This document shows, in pieces, positions 8,892-15,868 of a stretch of DNA of 64,000 bases. The stretch is from Burkholderiales bacterium (GTDB lineage: Bacteria; Pseudomonadota; Gammaproteobacteria; Burkholderiales; Burkholderiaceae_C). Under the pieces are notes generated by a model. The model was not told the origin of the DNA. It was given only the letters and a program-made list of their open reading frames with translations, and made no database searches. The stretch lies in NCBI GenBank assembly GCA_016185015.1, contig JACPOI010000015.1:124001-188000 (forward strand), given 5' to 3'. The position numbers were made by a program, and so were the translations under genes. Every line of letters begins with the position of its first letter. Within the stretch, counting starts at the first letter, position 1.

Positions 8892-11800
8892 ATGCTCACC
8901 TCTATGATCCGCGCCGCGCTCAGCCAGCGGCTGCTGGTGGTCGTGCTCGCTCTGGTGCTGTGCGCCTTCGGCGTGCGCGAAGCCACGCGCCTGTCGGTCG
9001 ACGCCTTCCCCGACGTGACCAACGTCCAGGTGCAGATTGCCACCGAGGCCACCGGCCGCTCGCCCGAGGAGATCGAGCGTTTCGTCACCGTGCCGCTGGA
9101 GATCGCCATGACCGGCCTGCCGGGCCTGGTGGAAATGCGCTCGCTCAACAAGAGCGGCCTGTCCATCATCACCCTGGTGTTCACCGACGCCACCGATGTC
9201 TATTTCGCGCGCCAGCTCGTGCTTGAGCGGCTGATCGAGGTCACGCCGCGCATGCCCACGGGCATCACCCCCGTTCTGGGGCCGGTGTCCACCGGCCTGG
9301 GCGAGGTCTACCAGTACACCCTGGACCACCCCGATGACGGGCAGCGCGCGCTCACCCCGACCGAGCTGGCCGAACGCCGCATCGTGCAGGACTGGGTGGT
9401 GCGCCCCATGCTGCGCTCCATTCCCGGCGTGGCCGAGATCAACTCGCAGGGCGGTTACGTGCGCCAGTACCAGGTGCTGGCCAAACCCGAGCGCCTGCTG
9501 CACCACAACATCAGCATCGAGCAGGTCTACGAGGCGGTGGCCAAGAACAATGCCAACGCCAGTGGCGGTATCCTGCCGCAGCGCTCCGAGCAGTACCTGA
9601 TCCGCGGCGTGGGCCTGATCCGCACGCTGGAGGACATCGGCAACATCGTGGTGCGCGAGAAGAACGGCGTGCCGCTCTATGTGCGCGACCTGGCCGAGGT
9701 GACCATCGGCCACGAGGTGCGCCAGGGCGCCATCATCAAGGGTGGCTACACCGAATCGGTCTCGGGTATCGTGCTCATGATGCGCGCGGGCAATGCCAAG
9801 GAGATCGTGACCCGTGTGAAACAACGCGTGGCCGAGATCAATAGCAAGGGCATGCTGCCCGGCGGCCTGCAGATCGTGCCCTATTACGATCGCACCGAAC
9901 TGGTCGATTCCGCCCTGTGGACGGTGGGCAAGGTGCTGATCGAGGGCATCTTCCTGGTGGTGGTCATCCTCTTCATCTTCCTGGGCGATGTGCGCTCCAG
10001 CCTGATCGTGGTGGCCACACTCATCATCGCGCCGCTGACCACCTTCATCATGATGAACCGTTACGGCATCTCGGCCAACCTGATGTCGCTGGGCGGCCTG
10101 GCCATTGCCATCGGCCTGATGGTGGACGCCACCGTGGTGGTGGTGGAAAACGTCTTCCACCGCCTGGGCCCGGCCCGGCCCGAGACGCCTCGCATCCGCC
10201 TGATCCTGGACGCCACGCAGGAGGTGGCCACGCCCACGGTGTTCGGCATTGTCATCATCATGCTGGTGTTCCTGCCGCTGATGACGCTGCAGGGCATCGA
10301 AGGCAAGATGTTCGCGCCGCTGGCCTTGACCATCGTGATCGCGCTGGGCGTGTCCCTGCTGGTGTCGCTGATCCTCTCGCCCGTGCTGTGCTCCTACATC
10401 CTCAAGGGCGGCGCCGATCACGATACCAAGGTCATTGCCGTGCTCAAGGGCGCCTACCTCAAGCTGCTGGACCGGGCACTGCTCAACCAGAAGGCCACGC
10501 TGGCTGCCGCAGTGGGCCTGCTGCTGGCCTCGCTGGCGCTGTTCCCCTTCCTGGGCAAGTCCTTCATGCCGACCATGAAGGAGGGCGCGCTGACACCGCA
10601 GATCAACCGCGTGCCCAGCATCTCGCTGGATGAATCCATCCGCCTGGAGATGGCCGCCATGAAGACCATTGCCGAGGTGCCGGGCGTGCGTTTGGTGGTC
10701 TCCAAGCTGGGTCGCGGCGAATCGCCGGCCGATCCGGCCGGCCCCAACGAGTCCGACCCCATCGTGCTGCTCGACCCCGAATCGGAGCGTACCCAGGACG
10801 AGATCGACGAGGACATCCGCAAGCGCCTGTCCACCATCCCCGGCGTGCAGATCGTGCTCTCGCAGCCCATCTCCGAGCGGGTGGACGAGATGGTCACGGG
10901 CGTGCGTTCGCAGCTGGCCATCAAGATCTTCGGCGACGACCTGGGCGAGCTGCGCACGGTGTCGGAGCAGGTTGCGCGCCTGCTGCGCAGCGTGCCCGGC
11001 GCGCGCGACATCCGCATCGAACGGCTCTCGGGCCAGCAGGCCCTGACCATCGACATCGACCGCAAGGCCATCGCCCGCCACGGCATCAACGTGGCCGAGG
11101 TGCACAACCTGATCGAAACCGCCGTCGGCGGCAAGGAAGTGAGCCAGCTCTACGAGGGCGAGCGCCGTTTCGGCATCGCCGTGCGTTTCCCCGAAGAGGC
11201 GCGCAACTCCGTCGAGACCATCCGCAAGTTGCTGCTGCGCGCACCCGACGGCGCCCTGGTGCCGCTGGATGCGGTGGCCAAGATCGAGCTGCGCGACGGC
11301 CCGGCCCAGATCAGCCGCGAAAGCGCCAAGCGCCGCGTGGTGGTGGGCGCCAACGTCGAAGGCCGCGACCTGGGTGGTTTTGTGCAGGAGGTCGAGCAGC
11401 GCATCGCCAGCGACATCAAGCTGCCCGAGGGCTTCTATTTCGTCTTCGGCGGCCAGTTCGAGAACATGGAGCGCGCCATGGCCACGCTGACCATCATCGT
11501 GCCCATCACGATCGCGGCCATCTTCTTCCTGCTCTTCATGCTGTTCAAGTCGCTGAAGCTGGCCTCGCTCATCATCCTGGTGCTGCCCTTCGCCTCCATC
11601 GGCGGCCTGATCGGCCTGGCCGTCACCCGCGAATACCTCAGCGTGCCGGCCTCGGTGGGTTTCATCGCGCTGTGGGGCATCGCCGTGCTCAACGGCGTGG
11701 TGCTGGTGAGCTACATCCGGCGCCTGCGCGAGGACGGCATGGCCGTGATGCAGGCTGTGCGCGAGGGCTGCGTGGCACGGTTCCGCCCGGTCATGATGAC

Positions 11801-11978
11801 GGCCACCGTTGCCCTGCTGGGCCTGGTGCCCTTCCTGTTCGCCAGCGGGCCGGGTTCTGAAGTGCAGAAGCCGCTGGCCATCGTGGTCATCGGCGGCCTG
11901 ATCTCGTCTACATTGCTCACGCTGGTGGTGCTGCCCGCCCTGTACCGCTGGTTCGATGAGCCTTCGTTGGAAGCCTGA
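8892..11978 (+). CDS. czcA: Heavy-metal RND efflux pump, CzcA family
   Basis: Inner-membrane proton-driven pump of the HME-RND family, 1028 residues, the usual length. It begins with a short cytoplasmic helix and TM1, then the first porter domain (DAFPDVTNVQVQI). Two sets of six membrane spans flank large periplasmic loops. TM4 carries MSLGGLAIAIGLMVDATVVV and then VEN, the proton-relay helix; the usual DGA of zinc/cobalt pumps reads DAT here, resembling other HME subgroups. The metal (Zn/Cd/Co/Ni versus Cu/Ag) cannot be fixed from this. It is followed at 11 bp by the P-II gene, likely the same transcript. Confidence 0.92.
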   Translation: MLTSMIRAALSQRLLVVVLALVLCAFGVREATRLSVDAFPDVTNVQVQIATEATGRSPEEIERFVTVPLEIAMTGLPGLVEMRSLNKSGLSIITLVFTDATDVYFARQLVLERLIEVTPRMPTGITPVLGPVSTGLGEVYQYTLDHPDDGQRALTPTELAERRIVQDWVVRPMLRSIPGVAEINSQGGYVRQYQVLAKPERLLHHNISIEQVYEAVAKNNANASGGILPQRSEQYLIRGVGLIRTLEDIGNIVVREKNGVPLYVRDLAEVTIGHEVRQGAIIKGGYTESVSGIVLMMRAGNAKEIVTRVKQRVAEINSKGMLPGGLQIVPYYDRTELVDSALWTVGKVLIEGIFLVVVILFIFLGDVRSSLIVVATLIIAPLTTFIMMNRYGISANLMSLGGLAIAIGLMVDATVVVVENVFHRLGPARPETPRIRLILDATQEVATPTVFGIVIIMLVFLPLMTLQGIEGKMFAPLALTIVIALGVSLLVSLILSPVLCSYILKGGADHDTKVIAVLKGAYLKLLDRALLNQKATLAAAVGLLLASLALFPFLGKSFMPTMKEGALTPQINRVPSISLDESIRLEMAAMKTIAEVPGVRLVVSKLGRGESPADPAGPNESDPIVLLDPESERTQDEIDEDIRKRLSTIPGVQIVLSQPISERVDEMVTGVRSQLAIKIFGDDLGELRTVSEQVARLLRSVPGARDIRIERLSGQQALTIDIDRKAIARHGINVAEVHNLIETAVGGKEVSQLYEGERRFGIAVRFPEEARNSVETIRKLLLRAPDGALVPLDAVAKIELRDGPAQISRESAKRRVVVGANVEGRDLGGFVQEVEQRIASDIKLPEGFYFVFGGQFENMERAMATLTIIVPITIAAIFFLLFMLFKSLKLASLIILVLPFASIGGLIGLAVTREYLSVPASVGFIALWGIAVLNGVVLVSYIRRLREDGMAVMQAVREGCVARFRPVMMTATVALLGLVPFLFASGPGSEVQKPLAIVVIGGLISSTLLTLVVLPALYRWFDEPSLEA

Positions 11979-11989
11979 GGAAAAACGAC

Positions 11990-12334
11990 ATGAAACAGAT
12001 GATGGAAATTCGCGCCATCGTGCGCCCCAACCGCCTGCCCCTGCTGCGCGAGGCGCTGCGCGGCATCCCCAACTTCCCGGGCCTCACGCTCACAAAGGCC
12101 GAGGGCTTCACCGCCCCGGCCGCCGTGGGCAAGCGCACTGTGAAGGAAGAGCTGACCGACTACACCCCCAAGGTCATGGTGACCGTGCTGGCCGACGACG
12201 CCATGGTGGAAGAGATCCGCAACATCATCATCGAGATCTGCAGCACCGGCCAGATCGGCGACGGCATCGTCTGGACCGTGCCGATTGCCACCATGCATCG
12301 CATACGCAATGGGTCGGACATGTTGGCGGAGTGA
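11990..12334 (+). CDS. P-II-like signalling protein of the metal-efflux-associated group
   Basis: P-II superfamily protein of 114 residues, with a GAGGA ribosome site just upstream. The core strands are recognisable (MEIRAIVRPNRLPLLREAL at the start, KVMVTVLADDAMVEEIRNII, and STGQIGDGIVWTVPI at the C-terminal nucleotide region). The T-loop, which in GlnB/GlnK carries the uridylylated tyrosine in EYxVDFLPK, is replaced by GKRTVKEELTDYTPK with no matching tyrosine context. It is co-directional and 11 bp after czcA. P-II-NG proteins linked to heavy-metal transporters are a described group; assignment here rests on that context and the altered T-loop. It probably senses a nucleotide and acts on the pump. 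Confidence 0.82.
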   Translation: MKQMMEIRAIVRPNRLPLLREALRGIPNFPGLTLTKAEGFTAPAAVGKRTVKEELTDYTPKVMVTVLADDAMVEEIRNIIIEICSTGQIGDGIVWTVPIATMHRIRNGSDMLAE

Positions 12335-12395
12335 GGGGCGAAGGGAGGGGGTGAGCGAGGATGGCTTTGCGGTCTTAGCTGCGACTCAACGTTGG

Positions 12396-12406
12396 AGTTA
12401 GACCTC
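12396..12406. repeat. 11-bp inverted repeat arm, GTTAGAC core site-like
   Basis: The sequence AGTTAGACCTC overlaps the stop codon of the trypsin-like gene. Its exact reverse complement lies directly before that gene's start. Read along the gene, the stop is followed at once by GTCTAAC, which matches the RYYYAAC consensus at the start of an integron attC site. A complete attC of normal size is not visible beyond it. Confidence 0.5.
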
Positions 12407-13184
12407 ACGTCGCCGCAAGCCGATTGATGGCAGCATTCACCGCTTCCCACGTGAGTGCTCGCATGTACTTCTCGTTGCGAGGATCGCACGATACCTGAAG
12501 GGCGACAAGCCGAAGGCAGCTTTCAGGCGTCCAGACCAAAGTATCGGAGTTCACGACTTGCCAAACTGGACCTCCGCTGATCCCAGGAAGTCTGGGAACT
12601 TCCCTGTCGTGGCCCCAGAGATCCGCAGCGGTTTGCTTCAGTTGCAGGAACAGATCCTGCGGTCCTCGATTTCCGAGGACGTCTCCTGTGTAGGGAAGGG
12701 TGTGTATTTGCGTGAGGTCACGAGGTTTGAGGGTGTTTCCTTCACGGCGAATGGTTGCATGCGGAAACCCCGCAACTATGAAGTGATCACTATTGGCGCT
12801 GACGCGCCCCGTGTTCTCAATTGAGAGAACCAAATAACCTTCTCGCAGTTGCTTCGCAAAGTCTTCGTCATCGATGCGGTAGAGGCCAACGTCTATGTCG
12901 TTGTTCTTAGAAAGGCCCACCACGCCCCGACCCACCGTGAACACTTCGCTGTCGTGCTGGCGCAGAGGAATGCCGAGGCACCGGGGGTCTACATTGGTGA
13001 GTACATGACCTGCGGTAACGAAGTAGAGGTCATCTTGGTGCTGGAACAAACACCCTGAACCTCGGATTCCAATGACGTTGCCGGCTTCGTAGACCAACGG
13101 CACAGTTGACCGAAGTAAGAATGCCTTCAGTGCTCGAAACTCCCTCTCGGGGATTCCGGTGGCGGTCGGTCGATTGGTGTGCAC
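12405..13184 (-). CDS. Trypsin-like serine protease domain protein
   Basis: Unknown protein of 259 residues with a chymotrypsin-fold signature. The catalytic histidine is in LYFVTAGHVL (near residue 60), an aspartate in NDIDVGLYRI (near 97) and the nucleophile in PGISGGPVW (near 207), so all three residues appear present. There is no signal peptide or membrane span, so it probably acts in the cytoplasm. The start is GTG with no strong ribosome site. Base composition is visibly less GC-rich than the flanks and codon use is less biased, suggesting transfer. A small membrane-protein gene precedes it by 54 bp. Substrate is unknown; a defence role is possible but not shown. Confidence 0.7.
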   Translation of the reverse strand: MHTNRPTATGIPEREFRALKAFLLRSTVPLVYEAGNVIGIRGSGCLFQHQDDLYFVTAGHVLTNVDPRCLGIPLRQHDSEVFTVGRGVVGLSKNNDIDVGLYRIDDEDFAKQLREGYLVLSIENTGRVSANSDHFIVAGFPHATIRREGNTLKPRDLTQIHTLPYTGDVLGNRGPQDLFLQLKQTAADLWGHDREVPRLPGISGGPVWQVVNSDTLVWTPESCLRLVALQVSCDPRNEKYMRALTWEAVNAAINRLAAT

Positions 13185-13195
13185 GAGGTCTAACT
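13185..13195. repeat. 11-bp inverted repeat arm before the protease start
   Basis: GAGGTCTAACT is the exact reverse complement of the arm at the other end of the protease gene. Read in the direction of the gene, GTTAGAC sits four bases before the GTG start and matches the GTTRRRY core site at which integron integrases cut, so the gene and its two arms together have the size and layout of a single gene cassette. Confidence 0.5.
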
Positions 13196-13238
13196 TGAAG
13201 GCGACCGGCCGTCGTAGATGGTTCTGTTGACTGACCTG

Positions 13239-13529
13239 TTATGGGGCACTTTCGCTCTCCTTGCTTGCCGTCTGTAACCGGACGAACCGGGCACCGAGAA
13301 CAAAGCCTGCTGCGGCTGGCACCATTGAAGTTACGGCAAGAGCCGCAGTGCCAAGCAGGGCCAGAATAAAAGGCCCCTGAGCGAAGACGACACCGAAAAC
13401 GATCAAGAGAACACTGGCATACACAACAATGAAGCTACGTAGTGCAGAAAGTCGGAAGTACCCGGCTACGGCTCCCACCAAGAGGCCGATGACCCCCGCC
13501 GAGATTCCGAGAGTGATGATGCCGTCCAA
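13239..13529 (-). CDS. Small three-span membrane protein
   Basis: Unknown 96-residue protein with three hydrophobic segments (about residues 5-24, 32-52 and 55-82) and a short charged tail. Glycine- and alanine-rich helices such as GVIGLLVGAVAGYF suggest tight helix packing. The start is TTG preceded by GGAG at a suitable distance; no better in-frame start exists. It is upstream of the protease gene on the same strand and shares its lower GC content. The pair may be one acquired unit; nothing in the sequence gives a function. Confidence 0.55.
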   Translation of the reverse strand: MDGIITLGISAGVIGLLVGAVAGYFRLSALRSFIVVYASVLLIVFGVVFAQGPFILALLGTAALAVTSMVPAAAGFVLGARFVRLQTASKESESAP

Positions 13530-13626
13530 GACTATGCTCCAGTCGCTAGCACTGACTCACGAGTGATTCTGCCGGGTAAGCCCGCGCCCGCCTATCCCCC
13601 AAAAGGGTCATCCCGCCACACCCGCC

Positions 13627-14496
13627 TCACTTCATCCCGTTGCGCTGCGCCAGTTCCACGAACAGGCCGGACTGGTCCAGCTCGTTCAGGCCGTGGGCCA
13701 CGCCTTCGGCATACAGCTGCTCCAGCAGCGCCGTGATGGGGGCCGTGAAGCCCAGGCCAGTGGCGGTGTCCAGCGCGTTGCGCATGTCCTTGAGCTGCAC
13801 GGTCATGAGGGCGCGCGGGGCGAAGTCGCGCTCCACCATGCGCTGGCCGTGCACCTGCAGGATGCGGCTGTCGGCAAAACCGCCGCTGATGGCTTCTTTC
13901 ACCTTGGCCGGGTCGGCGCCGCCCTTCTGGCAGAGCAGCAGGGCCTCGGCCACGGCGCCGATGGTGATGCCCACGATCATCTGGTTGGCCAGCTTGGCCA
14001 GCTGGCCCGAGCCGCTGGGGCCGACCAAGGTGGCGCGGCCCAGGGGTGCGAAGACCGGCTTGGCGCGCTCGAAGGAGCTGAGCTTGCCGCCGGCCATGAT
14101 GGCCAGGGTGCCGGCTTCGGCGCCCAGGGTGCCGCCGGAGACGGGGGCGTCCAGGTGGGTGATGCCCATGCCGCCCAGGCGCTCGGCGTGCGCGCGCGCT
14201 TCGGCTGGCTTGATGGACGACATGTCGATCAGCACGGTGCCCGGTTTCATGGTGCCGGCCACGCCGGTTGCAAACAGCACCTGTTCGACCACGGGGCCGT
14301 GCTCCAGCATGGTGATGACGAATTCCGCGCCCTGTACGGCGCCGGTGGCGGTGTCGTGCACCGAGGCGCCGAAGGCGGCCAGGCCCTCGGCCTTGGCGCG
14401 GCTGCGGTTCCAGACGTGCACGGTGTGGCCGGCCTCGCACAGGCGGCGCGCCATTGGAAAGCCCATCTTGCCGGTGCCCAACACGGTGATGTTCAT
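13627..14496 (-). CDS. NAD(P)-dependent beta-hydroxyacid dehydrogenase
   Basis: Cytoplasmic oxidoreductase of the 3-hydroxyisobutyrate / tartronate semialdehyde reductase family, 289 residues. The Rossmann motif is GTGKMGFPMARRL at the N terminus; the substrate-binding loop is DAPVSGGTLGAEAGTLAIM near residue 118; the catalytic lysine lies in GQLAKLANQMI near 170. The chosen ATG has a near-perfect AGGAGGT ribosome site; the ORF track extends 912 nt further in a shadow frame. It is divergent from the alpha/beta hydrolase gene with 87 bp between. The exact substrate (3-hydroxyisobutyrate, tartronate semialdehyde or another) is not determined. Confidence 0.86.
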   Translation of the reverse strand: MNITVLGTGKMGFPMARRLCEAGHTVHVWNRSRAKAEGLAAFGASVHDTATGAVQGAEFVITMLEHGPVVEQVLFATGVAGTMKPGTVLIDMSSIKPAEARAHAERLGGMGITHLDAPVSGGTLGAEAGTLAIMAGGKLSSFERAKPVFAPLGRATLVGPSGSGQLAKLANQMIVGITIGAVAEALLLCQKGGADPAKVKEAISGGFADSRILQVHGQRMVERDFAPRALMTVQLKDMRNALDTATGLGFTAPITALLEQLYAEGVAHGLNELDQSGLFVELAQRNGMK

Positions 14497-14583
14497 CTTG
14501 TTACCTCCTACGCGTTTGCGGATATGCCAAGATAGCCGTATCCCTGCGAAATCGCACCATTGTCTTTCATCCGGAGCCCTGAC

Positions 14584-15441
14584 ATGAAGAAGTTCGATCC
14601 CGCCTGGCTGGACCGCATGTACAACAACCGCGCCCTGGTGCCGGAGCACGCCATGCACTTTGCCCGTTGGGCCGAAGCCTCGGAGGACGCGCGTGCCGCC
14701 CATCCCTGCCAGACCGACATCGCCTACGGCGACGGTCCCATGGAAAAGCTGGATGTCTTCCCCAGCAACCAGCCGGGCGCGCCCGTGGTGGTTTTCATTC
14801 ATGGCGGCTGGTGGCGCGCGCTCGACAAGTCCGATCATTCCTTCATCGCCCCGGCTTTCAAGAACCTGGGCGGCTGTGTCTTCATTCCCAACTACGCGCT
14901 GTGCCCGGCCGTCACCATCCCGCAGATCACGCTGCAGATGGTCAAGGCGCTGGCCTGGGTGTACCGCAACGCCAGGAAGTTCGGCGGCGACCCCAGCCGC
15001 ATCTACGTGGTGGGCCATTCGGCCGGCGGCCACCTGGCGGCCATGCTGCTGGACTGCGTCTGGCCGGCTTATGCCAAGGACCTGCCGGCCGACCTGGTGA
15101 AGGGGGCCATGTCCATCTCCGGCCTGTACGACCTGGAGCCCATCATGCACACGCCCTTCCTCAAGGACTCGCTGCGCCTCACGCCCGAACAGGTGCGCCT
15201 GGCCAGCCCGGCGCTGCTGCCGGCGCCGAAGAAGGGGCTGCTCTACACTGTGGCCGGCGCGCAGGAGAGCGCCGAGTTCATCCGCCACAACAAGCTGATC
15301 CAGCAAGCCTGGGGCAAGCAGGTGGTACCGGTTTGCGAAACCATCCCGGAGCGCAACCACTTCAGCGTGCTGGAAGACCTGACCGCGCCCTGGCAGCACC
15401 TGCACCAACTGGCCATCCGGCTGGTCTTCGGCAAGGTTTGA
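14584..15441 (+). CDS. Alpha/beta hydrolase, kynurenine formamidase-like
   Basis: Cytoplasmic esterase/amidase of 285 residues. The oxyanion motif HGGWWRALDKSDHSF and the nucleophile elbow GHSAGGHLAAML place it among HGGXW-type hydrolases that include arylformamidases. A C-terminal histidine in PERNHFSVLEDL can complete the triad. The ATG at 14584 is chosen because the family starts near DPAWLDRMYNNR; the ORF track start is 24 nt earlier. It is divergent from the dehydrogenase. No kynurenine-pathway gene is adjacent, so kynurenine formamidase is only one candidate function. Confidence 0.78.
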   Translation: MKKFDPAWLDRMYNNRALVPEHAMHFARWAEASEDARAAHPCQTDIAYGDGPMEKLDVFPSNQPGAPVVVFIHGGWWRALDKSDHSFIAPAFKNLGGCVFIPNYALCPAVTIPQITLQMVKALAWVYRNARKFGGDPSRIYVVGHSAGGHLAAMLLDCVWPAYAKDLPADLVKGAMSISGLYDLEPIMHTPFLKDSLRLTPEQVRLASPALLPAPKKGLLYTVAGAQESAEFIRHNKLIQQAWGKQVVPVCETIPERNHFSVLEDLTAPWQHLHQLAIRLVFGKV

Positions 15442-15471
15442 TGTAACAGAAGTCAGCTGTGCGTCAGTCTG

Positions 15472-15492
15472 GAGCCGCTTTTGAAGCGGCTC
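15472..15492 (+). terminator. Hairpin after the alpha/beta hydrolase gene
   Basis: GAGCCGCTT and AAGCGGCTC form a perfect 9-bp stem with a 3-nt loop 30 bp after the stop. No T tract follows, so termination would not be of the simple intrinsic type. Confidence 0.4.
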
Positions 15493-15566
15493 TAGGGGAA
15501 GTCCCTGAGTCTCTTGCAGGCGGCGGCGCGGCTTGCGCCACTACACTCCAAATTTGGGAAAGGACG

Positions 15567-15584
15567 AGGGGCTCAGGCCCCTTT
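15567..15584 (+). terminator. Hairpin with short T run before the 74-residue gene
   Basis: AGGGGC and GCCCCT form a 6-bp stem around TCAG, followed by TT. It sits about 40 bp before the next start codon, so it may be a weak terminator for the hydrolase or a leader structure. The rest of the 180-bp gap also holds a CCAAATTTGG palindrome and nothing else I can name. Confidence 0.3.
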
Positions 15585-15621
15585 GCCTTGTGTAGGTACA
15601 AAGAAGAGACAACGTCCAATA

Positions 15622-15846
15622 ATGAAAACCGACGAGCACCTGATTGCCAGCCGTGCCATACACATCGAGCTGGAGCGGCTGACCGAACGCCTCATGGAGC
15701 TGGCGCGTTTCCGCTGTGCTGAACCGTCGAACCAGGCTTTCCTGAACCTCATGGCCCGGCAGGTCGAGCTGCTGCAGACGCTGGGCGACCTGCACGACAA
15801 GATCTCCGCGGATTTCAAGAGTTCTTCGCGCGCGCCCCTGGTTTGA
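15622..15846 (+). CDS. Small helical protein of unknown function
   Basis: Predicted 74-residue soluble protein with no recognised domain. It is almost entirely helix-forming (HIELERLTERLMELARF and then NLMARQVELLQTLGDL), resembling a short coiled coil. The ATG at 15622 is preceded by an AAGAGA stretch rather than a strong ribosome site; the ORF track start is 108 nt upstream in the hairpin region and is unlikely. It ends 22 bp before uvrD in the same direction, but uvrD has its own -10-like element. Codon bias resembles its neighbours, so it is probably a real gene. Confidence 0.5.
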   Translation: MKTDEHLIASRAIHIELERLTERLMELARFRCAEPSNQAFLNLMARQVELLQTLGDLHDKISADFKSSSRAPLV

Positions 15847-15856
15847 GCGGGGTTCC

Positions 15857-15862
15857 TACAAT
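15857..15862 (+). promoter_or_regulatory. -10-like element 6 nt before the uvrD start
   Basis: TACAAT ends six bases before the uvrD ATG. A transcript starting at the normal distance would begin at or next to the ATG, giving a leaderless mRNA. No good -35 is visible. GGAGG also lies here but only one base from the ATG, too close to work as a normal ribosome site. Confidence 0.4.
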
Positions 15863-15868
15863 GGAGGC

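Noticed and set aside
7662-11105. 1147-residue reverse-strand ORF over czcBA
   Set aside because: His/Gln/Asp-rich antisense shadow of high-GC codons; the plus-strand CzcA and CzcB motifs are unambiguous.
12558-13058. Forward ORFs of 88 and 69 residues inside the trypsin-like gene
   Set aside because: Antisense frames inside a gene with intact catalytic motifs; no ribosome sites.
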